Shown here: positions 15,301 through 28,154 of the stretch, one piece after another
Layout: every line of letters starts with the position of its first letter
Position numbering within the stretch: position 1 is the first letter of the stretch
Assembly (NCBI GenBank): GCA_009823395.1
Contig: CM020503.1
Location: 5,562,001 to 5,626,000 of the forward strand
Origin: Thamnaconus septentrionalis
Taxonomy: Eukaryota > Chordata > Actinopteri > Tetraodontiformes > Monacanthidae
DNA: 64,000 nucleotides
Direction of reading: 5' to 3'
Notes under the pieces: generated by a model
The model's input: the letters and a program-made list of their open reading frames with translations, nothing else
Databases searched by the model: none
What the model was told of the DNA's origin: nothing
Translations under genes and position numbers: made by a program

Positions 15301-18300
15301 CGAGACGAAGAAGACTCCTCTGAGATCTTCATTGTGGGTGACCTGCAGGACCTCCCCGGTGACATTCACCAGCCTGCCGGACACTGGCGGAACCCTCCGG
15401 AAATCCAAGATCCTGCCAATCACACAACATCCGGCCTCAAGATACGACTCGTCCCACTGTCACGTGTCAGTGCAGAAATTTCTTTTACATTCCAGAGGTT
15501 CATCTTTGCGTCATTGCTGTCATGCAAGCACCGCATTGCCCCACCACCTCCCCACCCCAGCCCTCTTCTTCTCACCAGCCGCTGTGTGCACTTTGTCTCA
15601 CACTTAACAACAACAGTCACTCTCCACTCCGCGTGCAATCAAACCACAATCAGCGTGCGACGCTGAGTGGCTGTTTCTCAAATGGTCGCCCTTGTCTTTC
15701 TTTCTTTTCCTTTTTTTTTTAACCAAAGGTCTGATTGCTCCACGCCCTGATTGGGGGTTTGTGGAAGCCAACGAGTATCCAGCAGAAAGAGACGACACTC
15801 TCACATGAGCCCTGCCCTATTAGAGCCTGATGACAGAAAGCGGTCATAGATTTTTGAACAAAACAAGAAAAACGTGAGCAGACGTGCCGTGAGCTGAGCG
15901 TGGGGGAGGATCTGCGTCTGAAGGTGCGCCGCTCTCGTTGTTTTGGCTTCCGCGTGCTGAGTTGCACACTTATCATTGTGTGTGGCTTCCTAATTACAGC
16001 GTCTGGCTTAGGATGACAGTGAATCACCTCACCGCAGCGAACGTGCCACTTAAGTGTGTGAGTGTGCGTGAGTGTGCGTGTGTGTGCGCGTGTGTGCGTG
16101 TGTGTCCGTCCACAGTCTTCATGATGGGGATTTATGCTGATCTGTGACTTTGGAAATCCTGGGTTGCCTGTTTGCTTCCTGGCAACAACAAGGTGATTTC
16201 ATTTAAATCTAGTTGTTTGAGAGGAGCCATGAGTTATTATTATTATTATTTTAAGGATGGTACTGAACTGTTGAGCCCGTGATTGTGGCGCCGTCTGCGC
16301 AATCTTACTTTCTTCTCTGTTTTCAAATTTAATTTGCCCAGATTAGAATGTTATTGATCCTCTCGGCCTGCAGTGAACCTCGACGAGACTAAAACCTTGT
16401 TTTGCGCAGGACAAATTTCATTTGGCTTCAGGCATTAGTAGGCATTGAATTCATTCCACTGTTGAATCAGTTCACTCGGAACAGTATTAAGCTTGCATCA
16501 GTGCAAGCGGTGAATCTAGATGTTGTAATGTCTACCACACCCTGTAATGGTGCGCGCACAGCAGTCAGATCGCAATGCGGAAATCACTCGCATCTATCTT
16601 GCAGAACTCCAGGGGCTCAGTCCGTGCAATAATAGGACGCTTTGAACTACAGCTACCTGGCTGAACCAGCAGTAACGCATCCCACTGGTCTGCTTCAAAG
16701 ACAAATTAAAACATGTTCTGTGGGCCATTCACTGGACATGTGATAACTCCAGTGGATCTGGGAAATGCTCAGTTTAACGTTCTGGAAAGCCATGAACAGT
16801 TGTAATTCAACATATTAACTGTCTTTTTATTGACAACATTAAACGTGTCAGTCCCGCGCTAGAGTCAATTTTACCCAACGGAGTGTTTCAACAAAGACAT
16901 CAATAGAAAACAATAAAATGGCACCGGTCCCACAAATGAGCCACTCCCAAAATTTCAACTTTATACTTAACATTTCAACTTTTATCTGGAAATGGAAAAT
17001 AAAAATGTATATATGTCTTATTGTGGCCCTAATCCTGTCATAACTCACTCAAACCCCCCAGAACATAAATGAAAAAGGAGAAAGAAAGTAAGAGAGAAAA
17101 AGGACATACAGAAAGAAAAGGAGAAAGAAAGAAAGAAAGACAGACAGAAAGAATGAAAGAAAGACGGTAAGAAAGAAAGAAGGAAAGAGAAAGAAAGAAA
17201 GAAAGAAAGAAAGAAGGAAAGAGAAAGAAAGAAAGAAAGAAAGAAAGACAGACAGACAGATAGACAGAAAGAAAGAAAGAAAGAAAGAAGGTAAGAAATA
17301 AAGAAAGAAGGAAAGAGAAAGAAAGAAAAGCATAACACAGAGTGACTGAGGTGACGGTGTGAAAGGGAAGCTAGAGTGTTGAGTGAGGAGGAAGCGGCAC
17401 CTGTCCAGGTGGAAGGCTGCGATCTCAGCATTGTGTCTCTGCAGGTCCACAAAGTAGAAGACGTCCTCCGGAGTCTCCTTGTCTCTCTGCTGCCTGACGT
17501 GTGCGCACACACATGAACATGCCAGAGTTAGAATTAACAATCAGGGTATTGTTGAATGGGAAGATACTTCACACCTCCACTCACCTCATGGGTTTAAACA
17601 TGACTTTTCCGTAGTCCTGCATCTTGAGAGCCAGTTTCAGGTGATGCCCGCTGGGCTTCACCACTGTAGCAGAGCAACCAGGTGGCACGGGTTATTTTTT
17701 AATGTGCACAAAATTATTTTTCTTACATGGTTTCAGACATGATTTGAAGTATAGATATCAATTTATCAATCTCTGTATGTGACAGATTTAGATTCACACA
17801 GATCTGTGTTCTACTGTGGTGAAAACTGAGATGATGGAGCTCTGTTTTGTGAAAGAACAGTTTGAAGCTTTGGCTGCTGACACCAGCTGCAAGTGCAATT
17901 TCAGTGTTCGAAGCTGTCGGCTGTTAACTGGTTGTTTCTCTGTATTTTTCAGCCAAATAAATGAAAACTGTGTGTTGAAAGGGATATCGACATTTCTCCA
18001 GGACATCAGGGCTTCAAACAATGATATATATATTTTGTCCAACTTCAAGGTGAACTAGTTTTTTTGATTCAATTTAATTCAATTTACAATGAGTCGTTTA
18101 CTAACCTATATTTCTATTGCATTTTTTCCTTTTACCCCATTAACTTTTATGAAATGCTTTATTGTGTTTTATTTATCAAGGTCTTGTATCTTATTATTTG
18201 CAGCGTTCTGTAAAGCACTTTGTCACCCTTTTAATACAAATAATTTTTTTTTTCACATGTGCAGGTTTCCCCAAATGACTTGTGTACTTTGGACACAAAA

Positions 18301-21300
18301 GGTTTTAAAAGGCACCACATTAGATGTTCACCTATTTTCAAGTGAAGGTCAGTCAGCTTGTTTTGAATGTTTCGTGTCACAAGGAAGGAGTGCCCATGTC
18401 TTTTATTTATTTTACTCGGACTGCCTGCGACATAGCAGCTCCTGCAGCTCGCACTCTGTCTCTCTCTGTGCACTCAATCTCTGGCTGTATGATGGGCTGC
18501 AGCAGCGAGCCTGGCCTGTTTTGTTGCAATTCCTCCCGGTGGTGTGTGTGTGTGATGTGCTCAGCCACCTCGCTGTGTTCCTTGTTTTGTGTGCGATGAA
18601 TCGCTCACAGTTAAGAACAAGAAGCGAAAGCGCGTGACTAAAAAAAACATAAAGACGAACCCTGCAGCCTTTAGTCATTAATCCACATTTAGTCTACCTA
18701 CATCGTCCCGCTTCTTTGGAAAAGCAGAAAAACATATTTACAATCATCCATCTAGTGGCTGGCAGCTGCAGCCGCTGCTTGCTGCTGCCCAGAGGAACAG
18801 CGTGGCACTGACACAGTCAGCGGAGGCTGTTGTGTAGGCTGCAGGAGACGCTGGCTTCCCCTCAGGTTAGACAAACATCAAACATTTAAATTAGAGAAAT
18901 GCTTCCCTGCATAAACAAGCACCCTTTTGTTAATTTGCATGCCCCCCCCCCCTTCTCTTCTTTCCCCTGAGCGAGTGATGCGGACAAACTATATATCTTA
19001 TATGTATAAATCTTAATTCTGGTGCCAAAACGAAAATAAAATCCCCGCTGTGAAATACGCTGCGGCATTTTTTTTTATTTTGTTTGTTTGTGGTTGGTTT
19101 TTTTTCATCGCCTCTGATGGCACCGCCGAGTGCAGAGAACGACAAAGGAGCCAGTCAGTGACGGAACAATCAGGCGCTTATGCGGCGCTCAGAAGATGCA
19201 AAGCCATACGGCACGAGTTAAAGCGATGCGTTGAGTGTGCACGCACGCGGGCGCTAATGGCACTGTGAGACTGCAGGGTGGTCGGGCGGCGAGGCGGCCC
19301 TACCTTGGGTGCAGTCACACGCTCCTTTCAGCGCCTTCTCATCCGCAGTGTAGTCTGCAAGAGGAGACAGGTGATGAACTCATCATCAGAATCTGACGCC
19401 GATATGAATGCAGGGACGCTGGGAGTCATTAAGATGCAACAGTGAAGGCAGATTTGTGTGGATTTCGTACGATGCGGCAGGCGACTTCAATGATCGTTGC
19501 CGGCCATTCTTTTCAACGTCAGACGGCCGACATGCTGAGTTGAACATTCAGCCGCACACGGAATCAAGTTTATCGATAACTTTTCTTCAATTTAGGATTT
19601 CTTTAAGAAATAAGTGTACATTTTGTTATTGATTGCACTCGCAATCCAAAACAACGTTGATGCGTCAGCGTCCTTCCAAATTCTTTCAGTTCAGGTGACC
19701 AAAGTCACCACATTATACATTATATTTTCACCATTTTGTGCACTGTAAAAGTTTTGAAAACAAATTACTTGAGTGAGATTAGCGTTGTTTTGAAGCCGCT
19801 GCCCCTCTCCAGTAGGCGGCGCTGCAGCACCCCTTGATCATGCTTCCAGCGTCCTTGTATTAACGCAAAATCCTATTTAGAAATATATAAATCTCTCCGT
19901 CACCTGCGCCGATGACGGTCATGCTCTGCATCTCCTTCAGCAGACTGGGGATGGCGGGGTCGTCGCGGGAGTACAGGGCGTAGCGGTTGATCCCCAGGTG
20001 GAATTTGAGCCAGCTGGCGTGGGGGTCAAAGGTCACCTGGTGCACGGTTACGCTGATGTTGGACACGGCGGCCGCCTCGCTGTAGTGTCTGACGTGCCTG
20101 AATGGCGACAAAGAGTTTGAACATTTGGGCAGCGAATCAAAGACTCAAATCAGCGAATTTACTGCCAGAAATCTGGAGCAAAGTTTCGATTTTTTTTTTT
20201 TTTTTCGTTCCAGTTGTTTGGAATCTACAGGTGTTTCTGACTCTTGTGGCAACATTTTTTAGCGTTCGCAGTCTCTTATTTTGTGGACTGCTTCAATACA
20301 TGAACGGGATCATTGTGGAAACAGAAGCACTGAGATCGTTGTGGCATCGTGTGCCAGACGGTAATATTAAGTGGTCATTTTCCAAAAAAACAAACCAGCA
20401 AAACAAATAACATAAAAAAAGAAAAAATGTCTCTGTGCTGTATTATGGGAATTTGCCTGTCCTGCCTGGAAAGCTGAACTGGCATATCAGTTTAATCACA
20501 GTGACCAGATGGCTGAGAGGAAATGCTCCCTGGGAAATTTCTGGCAGGAAGGACACACAAATAATACAGTTTGACTGGAAAATTAACTTTTTAACTGAGC
20601 CATTATCCTCACGGCAATGAAAAAAACCCTCTCTTCAAGGTGTTATTTGCTAGACTGTTTACAGCTTTCTTAAAATGTGCAAAACCTGAACAAGCCTCTG
20701 GGCTTTAAGTTCTTTTTTTTTTTTTTTTTTTCTTTTCAAGCAAAAGAAAATTTTCCGCCACAAGTGCCCAACAGTCAGTATCTCGCAGAGGGAGCGCACT
20801 GTGCTGGCTTTAGGCAGCCGACGCAGCTCCAGCTCCCAGATTAAGATGAGCTTTGGGAGCTTTAAATCCTTGTTTACCTTCAGGAGCAGCGCTCCAGACG
20901 CAGGCTTTTCACAATGACATGTTTGCCACTGGCCCAGTCGCGGCGTTGTCTGACTGTTTTTTTTTCTTCTTTTTTTTTTTAATGACGCACGGGATTGTCT
21001 CCACGTCCGGGCCGGTCTGTGGGTGTTGCATCTGTCGCTGGCGGAACAGACACGAATGGGCTGTTTATGCACTTGCAGATGTGTTTGTGCGGCGGCTGCT
21101 GCTGCTGCTGCTGCTGCTGCGGCTTTTGGCCGCGGTGTCAGCGACCCTGCCCCTCTCCCTCTCTCAACCGCAGCCGAGCCCGAACACATGAGCCAACGTC
21201 TTTCACAATGAGAGGTTGAGTCACCAGAAAACATAAAAAGAAGAAGACCAGTCCTCATCAGTTAACAGCAGGCGTAAGAATAAAGGAAGGAAGCGGCGCA

Positions 21301-21699
21301 ACATCACACAAGTTCAGGTTTTAAAGAAGAATCTGACCTTTCCCAGCGTGACACCTTCTTGGTGTAAAAGTCCACCAGCTGCCCTTCCTCCAGCAGCTTC
21401 TCCTCGGCCGCCAGCGGCAGGATGTTGATGTCGTACAGCGGGTGGGCGAACAGCCTCTCCAGCTTGGAGCCCCCGTCGGCCGGTGGAGACGCAGCGGCGA
21501 CGGGCAGCGGCGAAGAAGTCCAGTTGGAGACTTGAAGGCCTCCTCGGCCGGCCGTGGTGAGGTTGCCCGACCCGCACGGGCACGAGCGCTGCCGCCCATG
21601 GCCGATCCTCTGCAGCTTGGGCAGGAGCACGAAGTAGAGGTCGGCGGAGAAGAGGGCTGCGATGGAGGCCACCAGGAAGAAGCGCTCCCGTCTCATCAT
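12348..21699 (-). CDS. fam20a: FAM20A, Golgi/secreted pseudokinase that activates FAM20C
   Basis: Allosteric partner of the secretory-pathway kinase FAM20C, needed for phosphorylating enamel and other secreted proteins. Eleven exons in transcript order: 21699-21338, 20097-19904, 19354-19304, 17663-17585, 17493-17401, 15412-15297, 14780-14600, 13476-13370, 13000-12919, 12821-12762, 12618-12348. All phases agree, giving 531 residues (human 541, also eleven exons). Residues about 7-23 ([17 protein letters not shown]) are an N-terminal signal anchor. Kinase-fold landmarks: [15 protein letters not shown] with Gln247 where active FAM20C has Glu, GNMDRHHYE (Asp398), HLDNARGFG (Asp418), and Cys-rich CFFAKC and CKTEYAVC. 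The start is the first of two adjacent ATGs (21699, 21696). It is convergent with prkar1a, as in mammals. Gln247 marks FAM20A rather than FAM20B or FAM20C. Confidence 0.96.
13914..14068 (+). mobile_element. SINE 3' fragment in fam20a intron 7
   Basis: Matches the SINE tail: 'ctatgtggcc', 'ccctgccttcgccctatgac', 'gctccagcagacccccgt', then 'gcgggtattgaaaatgaatgg'. It is 5'-truncated and antisense to fam20a. Confidence 0.75.
14558..14592. repeat. short GGAC/GGAA tandem repeat next to a splice donor
   Basis: Degenerate tetranucleotide repeat (gacggaag, gacggatg) a few bases downstream of the fam20a exon 7 donor at 14599. Confidence 0.6.
17070..17330. repeat. polypurine (GAAA)n tract in fam20a intron 5
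   Basis: About 260 bp of nearly pure A/G on the plus strand, made of gaaa, gaaag and gacaga units. On the fam20a sense strand it is a long polypyrimidine tract beginning 71 bp after the exon 5 donor. Confidence 0.9.
21090..21121. repeat. (GCT)n trinucleotide repeat in fam20a intron 1
   Basis: About ten GCT/CTG units flanked by GGC-rich sequence, within the intron between exon 1 (ends 21338) and exon 2 (starts 20097). Non-coding. Confidence 0.9.
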
Positions 21700-22100
21700 G
21701 GTCTCTTGGAGTCGGAGGAGAGGAGAGGGGAGGAGAGAGAGGAGAGGAGAGCGGCAGCTGGAGGAGGTCTGGACTACGTGCTGCTCCGGAGAGCTCCAGG
21801 CATCACTTGTTGGCTGCCCACAGCCTCTCACACAGCCAGGCAGACAGACAGACAGACAGAGGGACAGAGAGCAGAGCAGCCAGAGGTCCGTCCAAGTCTC
21901 TCTGTCTCTCCTCTATCTGGGTGTTTCAGTCAATTCCTCCTCCTACTCCTCCTCCTCCTCCACTTCCTTCACCTCCTCTTCTTCCTACTCCTTCCTTTGG
22001 CAGCAGCAGCAGCAGCTGAGGAGCGAGCATGTGTTTGCGGCACTCACTGAAAGCTCGCCGGCTTCCAGGGACCTGCAGCTCTGACAGAAGGGAGCGCTTT
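21700..22100 (-). promoter_or_regulatory. fam20a: fam20a 5' UTR and probable promoter region
   Basis: Sequence upstream of the fam20a ATG on the minus strand. It is rich in GGA/TCC repeats and in CAGACAGA and CCTCCT tracts. I see no clear TATA box. The transcription start cannot be placed. Confidence 0.35.
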
Positions 22101-22105
22101 AAAAT

Positions 22106-22242
22106 GTGTGTGTGTTTCTGTGTGTGTGTGTGTAAGAGAGAGAGAGAGAGAGAGAGAAACAGGGTAGGAGGAGGAGGAGGAGGAGGAGTGAAGGGGAGTG
22201 TACTAGTACATGCCTTCATGTGTGTGTGTGTGTGTGTGCGCA
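22106..22242. repeat. compound GT/GA/GGA/GT microsatellite
   Basis: GT runs at 22106-22132 and 22219-22239, a GA run at about 22134-22157, and a GGA run at about 22167-22188, upstream of fam20a. Confidence 0.85.
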
Positions 22243-23027
22243 CGCTGTGGGTGTGTGCAGGTATATGCACGCAGTCAGCAGATGACAGGCTTGCGGGGTG
22301 AGATTAGGTGAAATGAGGGTGGAAGAGAGACAAACAGGTTTGAGAGGCAGGAGAGGGGCTGAGATGGTCAGTGGAGACAATTTAAGTGAGAGTTGAAGTC
22401 GCTGCAATTCACTCCAGTCATGTTGGTCACACGTCCGTGTCCTTTGAACTACTTTGCAGCAATGAGAAAGGAAAGTCTGTCCTGTTACTTGTTCTGCCCG
22501 CTCCTCTGCTGTTCAGAAACACACACACACCAGAAGTCAGCCCCAAGTGATGTCACAAAGGGCACAAATCACAACCGATCCAGTCTTCTTTGTTTTTGTC
22601 AGCCTTCCAAACATGTAGAAGAGGAACCAGGACTGCCTCCTCCTGGGCGTCTGGATGGAAGTGACCTGATCCGAGTGCAGCACCGACATCAGGCGCGATG
22701 AAACATTCAAGACTGTTTTTCCTGAGCTGGAGCCTCCAGCCTGGCGCTGGTGGAAAGACCATCTGTGACACCTTCGTTCACTTCTCTGAGAAAGTCAGTG
22801 TGAAAACACACTTGCTCTGGAAGTTGTAGACTTGTGATGTCACAAAGGGTGCTGGTATATGTTGACATAAGCAATGGACTAAATATGCAGTTTTCTACAC
22901 ACTTGCAGAGTTTTTAGATTGTTTTTTCTAAATGGTGAAGTAGTTTATATATTTGAAATAAGATTATTTAAGTTTTTTGTTTTTTTTTAGAATTTAGAAT
23001 GAGTTAACTACTGGAAACCCACACGCA

Positions 23028-23128
23028 TTAAAAATCCAGCCATCCATTTCCAATAGCCGCCTCTTCCTGAACTCAGGGTTGTGGGGGTCTGCTACAGCCT
23101 CTCCCAGCTGTCACAAGACGAAGGCAGG
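23028..23128 (-). mobile_element. SINE 3' fragment
   Basis: Reverse-oriented SINE tail: 'ccatccatttccaatagccg', 'cctgaactcagggttgtggg', 'ggtctgctacagcctctccc', 'gctgtcacaagacgaaggca'. Truncated. Confidence 0.7.
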
Positions 23129-23342
23129 ACACATCAAAAATATTCATGATTTTTTTTTTTCTATTGTAACATCCCAAAAAATGACATGAAACAAACCAAA
23201 AGTAACATTCTTGTATAGTGTCAAGGACACTGAAAGGTTGAGAGTTCGAACAAAGGGAGCTGATGTGACTTCTTCATGATGTGAGTCTGCCGTGGTAGAG
23301 GTCCCGCTACTGCTCAGCAGCTTGTGATGAGATGTAGTGCAG

Positions 23343-23345
<3 letters not shown>

Positions 23346-23406
<61 letters not shown>
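23346..23406. repeat. (CTG)n trinucleotide repeat, about 20 units
   Basis: Uninterrupted CTG/CAG run between fam20a and the WD40 gene. No exon or reading frame with conserved features surrounds it, so it is treated as intergenic. Confidence 0.95.
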
Positions 23407-26400
23407 ATAAACGTTGTAAGATTGTAAACCAGCTGAAGTCCTGGAAATGAAAAAAAGATCTAAAGTTAGGTTTAATGCGGCACCTTTTCATGTATTTCTG
23501 TCCTTGCATCCTTTCTGTCCCATTAAGATATAGGAAAAAAAAAAAATCCTTCTTCTTCTTGTTTTCATCTTCCTCCCTCACCCCGACTCCCCCCCTGCCC
23601 TCTCCCCTGCCACCCTCCTCCTGTCCCCCTGTAATCTTCTCCTACCTTTCTCGCCCTCGCTGCATCATTTCACCGCCGACCTTCACTCTGTGTCGCTGCG
23701 GGCTGAGAATTCCCAGCTGTGCTGCTCTTTGTGCTGCCTTTCCCACACATGAGTTCCCCCCCGCCAGCCGCCAGCCGACACCCCCGCCTCCCCTCCTCCT
23801 CACCGCCACCCCGTCACTTTCTCCCTGTAACGCACTTCTACAAAGACGAGTGGGTTCAAAAAAGAGAGAAAAAAAGAGGAGACGCGGGGCAGAGTAACAC
23901 CTCCTCTCATTCACCGTCACTGTCTCGCTCGCTGTTTCCAGTGGAAACATACTGGCTATCAATTATAATCTCTGCCAGTTCTGACTTTCAAGGAGCCCTA
24001 AGCTGCTGTTTCTGTTCTTTTCTAAATCTCTTAGTGTGCATGCGTGTGTGAGGAAGTATGTGATGAAATTATGCATTAATGTGTTGGAGGAGGTTGTTTT
24101 TATTTATTTATTTTCCTCAGATGTTTTATCGCTTCTGCAGAGAGAAAAACAGGCCGAGAGTGAACCGATGTCGAATAAAAAATTGGAGGGAACATTCAGC
24201 CTGTCATTTAGCCAGACTTTGGCTTTGAGTTTTTTATGTATTGCAGCTATAACAACAAAAGAGACACTTTAATTTGAGACACTTTTATCCAAATATAGGC
24301 TATAAGAATAACTTTCAGACAAACAAAGCAACATTTTAGTTTCTTTTTTGAAAAAAAACAAACAACTGAATGAGGAGTCCACGCCGAGTGACTGTTGCTG
24401 TAACACTATGTCGCACTTTAACACTGGAATGAAAGAGAAAAGAGGACGAGACAGGGAATCCCATCAAACAAATCAAACATTCTGGTCTGCTTATGCATTT
24501 GTTTTTGTTTTCAAATAAAATGAAATGGGAAATTTTGATACCCCCCCCTAATTTTTAAAGTTTATTTTCCTTTTGTACACCAAGGCGAGAGATCAGCCAC
24601 TAAAATGGGCCATTATTCTGGCATGAATGCCCCAAAGGTGTCAAGAAAGTAGCTAGATGGCTAATTGCATTGCGTTGTTTGGTCTCTGTTTTGCTGAAGA
24701 TAAAGTTTCAGTTGCAGCCCTGCAGGAAGAACGCTGCCTCCAGCCGCTGTCACGCCTTTGTTTGCCAAAGCCAGTACATACATGGCTGCACACATACGTT
24801 TTTGCTGTTTGGACTCACTATTGTCTTCATCTGCTAACAGAGAGAAATGCCTAACTTGCTTATGTCTAGCAAATATTTACCAGCTTGTACTGTGGGTGTC
24901 TTTTTGGTTTACGACCTGGTAACCTCAGACAAAACAAGCAATTTGTGGGTAAATATTTTATTGTCTTTCTTTGCTTCATTCTTCTGTACAAACGAAACTA
25001 AAAAAAAAAAAAGAACTACAATGTTTGCATATACTTCAAATTCAACAAAAAATTCAAAACAGCCACATGAAAAATGGTTCACTTGATGAACTGAGCTAAA
25101 TGACTGAAGAATCGGACAGAAGGACAATACTGGAGACGACTGACTGTTGGACAATTAAGACCAGTGTGGGTGTAGATGTTAACAATTAAGGGGGAGGAGT
25201 TTTGGAAAGCTAGGGCTTCATAAAGACAAAAGGACATCACGTGATTGATTGTAAGAACTGGTGAAGCATGTAGGGGGAACAAGCATTGAATAGAGAAGAA
25301 CACATTTGGTCCATTGCTCATCAGTCCTGGCTTTTATTATTTCTGCATAATTTCAGCTGCCTAAATACAATTTGAATAATTTACTAGTTTGTAAATTTCT
25401 TTTGGACAACACAGCGACTCATGTTCACATTTGTGTTACGAATTATTTCCCTTCCACCCGTCCACGTCCTTGCTGCCTTCAGCAAGTGATTGAACAGCTG
25501 CAGGGTCCTGGTGTTGGAGGTTCTCTGGTCCAGTCACAGCAACAAGCAGTTGTTTTAGGAGGTAAGACGGCCGTCCAGATGTTCTTAGCTTGGCTGTATT
25601 CTGCTGCTCTGCTACAATGTCTAGCAACATTATGGGTACATACGCAGTGGACGGTTTTGATGGAAAAGGAAAATGGATCAAAACAGATTAAAAAATAGAC
25701 TGATCAGAAAGCAAGTGTTGTCACACATCGAGGAGTTTTTGACATGAGTCAGACCAATTACTCCTCATTATCTGGTTTAAGAGGTAAATCCATAGACGAC
25801 AATTACAGCCTTCTGGCACTCCAAGTGGGCTTGGTAGGAGAAAAGAATAGGAGTTAAAGTGAAATTTAGGAATAGATCCAGACAGCAAAAACAAAAAAAA
25901 ACTTATTGTGTGTGCAGCAGAACTTTTCACTTCTGCTACTGTTTTGTGTCCTTCTCTCATTATTTCCCCTCTCATCAATCATGGCGTATTTTTGGAGAGC
26001 ATCAGTGGCAGCGGCCGCAGCTCCGAGTCGACAGGAAGTCAAACTGTGCCCTCACATTCCTCCTGCATTGATCGAGGCCTTTTATAGCTGCGAGTTCTGA
26101 CCTGTGGTTCCGTGTCGGCCACAAGCATGCGTACGAAACCAGAGCGCCGCTGATGACAACAGACGGTCCCACGAGTGTTTTTACATAATACGCTGAAAAG
26201 TAATCTGCACTCTGTAGAGCAAACGAGGGGAAAAAAAGAGTTCAGAATCAAGAAAAATGCCATTAGCGTTAGCATTATTGATTAGCCATTACATTTAGTA
26301 ATGACATTAAAATAATGAATGGAAAGAGGAGTCCAATGACCTCTCTCTCCCCTGTTTGGCTAGCTAACATTACTTATTCAACATTTGCATGTGTGCGAGT

Positions 26401-27050
26401 GGCAGTTTGTCCAGTTGTGTTGACGACGAACCACAAGAAACCAGAGCTGGTCTATGGCTTGTTTAGCTAGCATCCACGTAGCCTGCAGGAAGCAAAGCTA
26501 GCGTGGCTTGTTGCTGTGCTGTAGCATGTTGACTCATGTTTACACAAAACCTTCTACATGAGTGATATGAGCGCAGCGCATGTATTCAAGTTGGAACAAC
26601 AGCATAAGAAAGCTTAGACGGATCACACAAGATTGAGTCCAATTGCTTCTCCCAAACTCCACAGCAGCGTCTGTCTGAGGTTTGCAGACTTGTCACATTC
26701 AGCGGTAAGCAGCGGGTCCCTGGAGAGTGATGAAATGAACGGGGTGTGTGTTGTTGTTTTTGCCGCTTGAACAGCAGGACGAGACGTTTCCTCTTGCAAA
26801 ATCACCTTGAAATTACGTAAAAGCTGAAATTCCAAATAGAAAATATGTCCGGTGCAAACAAACACATCATCTTTGACAAAAGCATCTGACTATCACAGGA
26901 AATTTGAAATGGAAGGCAGGAATTTTAAAATAGCTTTTTGTGAGAGGAGAACGTGGTGTCACTTTCCCTCAGTGGAAATGCATTTCACTATTGTCTTATC
27001 AGTATTTTGAAAGCATCGCTGAAACCCAAAACCCTAGGATATTTTTAAAT
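23407..27050. other. intergenic region, no genes seen
   Basis: Lies between the fam20a promoter and the 3' end of the WD40 gene. It holds pyrimidine-rich and homopolymer stretches. No spliced coding sequence with recognisable protein features was found on either strand. Confidence 0.4.
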
Positions 27051-27364
27051 TCTTTATTACTTTTTCAGTTTTTTTTTTTTTAATATAAATGGAAGACAAC
27101 AGCAAAACAAAACAGCTGCATTGAAAACGGAATCAACATTTACATTTATCTGTGTCTGGCTGATGTGATGGCTTCTTTGTAACACAAAAAATATGTTTCT
27201 ACAAATATTTCCTGATAATATTTGACATTGTGTAGAATTTTAAGGGTGGTCCAAAGCTTTTTTTCCTCTCCTAACCACTGAAGGCATCATGCCTGGAGGA
27301 GGAAGAAAGAAGAGCTTTTAGCCAGCATAGAACAAGTCACCTGCAGGGGCAGCAAACTGGCCAA
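27051..27364 (-). other. WD40 gene 3' UTR with candidate poly(A) signal
   Basis: Sequence after the TGA at 27367-27365. A minus-strand AATAAA lies at 27058-27053, about 310 nt downstream. The end is inferred. Confidence 0.35.
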
Positions 27365-28009
27365 TCAGCTGCGGCCGCTGTGTCGGATGTGGCCAAACAG
27401 ATGTCCTGTCTCTTGGCATGACGCCTCCCTCTGGTCGGAGTCCTCGCACACATACTGGTGAACACACACACATGCGTAATTGTCAGTGTTGGCGGCTTCA
27501 GCACCCACAGAGTCATCAGCTGCTGGTTCTTACCAGTGGCTGCTGGGGTTGTTCCGGGTTGTCCTCTGCTTGTTTGGAGGCCAGGGCTAATGTAGAAGAG
27601 AGTAGACACCAATACAAATGTGCTTGTGTGTCTGCTTGTGTGTGTGCATCTTTAGATAACGTTTGTGCTTGTGAGGATATAGGAAAGCACAGCTAATTAC
27701 TTGCTTTGGCAAGTTGGGCCCGACACTCTGGGCATAAATGCTCACAGTCTGTCTGTGGCGTCTGTGAGCAGCAGTGCGCGGTTAAAGGAATATTTATGGA
27801 AAAGAGAGAGAGGGGGGAATCTGGCTTGTGTATTTGGAGCAGAACATCGCCGAATGTTCCCGAGCTGAGTTCCAGACCTGACGAGGGGGGAATGCGAAGA
27901 ATGCTCCTCACTCTGCTTCTCATAATGTGGAGAAATTGGCCATGATTTAATCAGAGGATCAGGTTTGATTAGCTTGGGAGGCCGCGCTGACTTGTACCAA
28001 CTGTGCACG

Positions 28010-28044
<35 letters not shown>

Positions 28045-28109
28045 CATACACACCTTACTGGAAGGGACATTCCCAGTACACAGACAAATGTGAGAGGGTC
28101 AGTCTCAGG

Positions 28110-28154
<45 letters not shown>

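Noticed and set aside
17049..17540. Long minus-strand frame rich in Phe, Leu and Ser
   Set aside because: It is fam20a exon 5 read through its donor into the polypurine tract; only 17493-17401 is coding.
23144..23581. Poly-Ser frame on the minus strand
   Set aside because: Produced by the CTG repeat; no splice sites or homology support it.
28012..28150. CRISPR-like regular repeat pattern
   Set aside because: Simple CA/TG microsatellites in a vertebrate gene, with no repeat-spacer structure.
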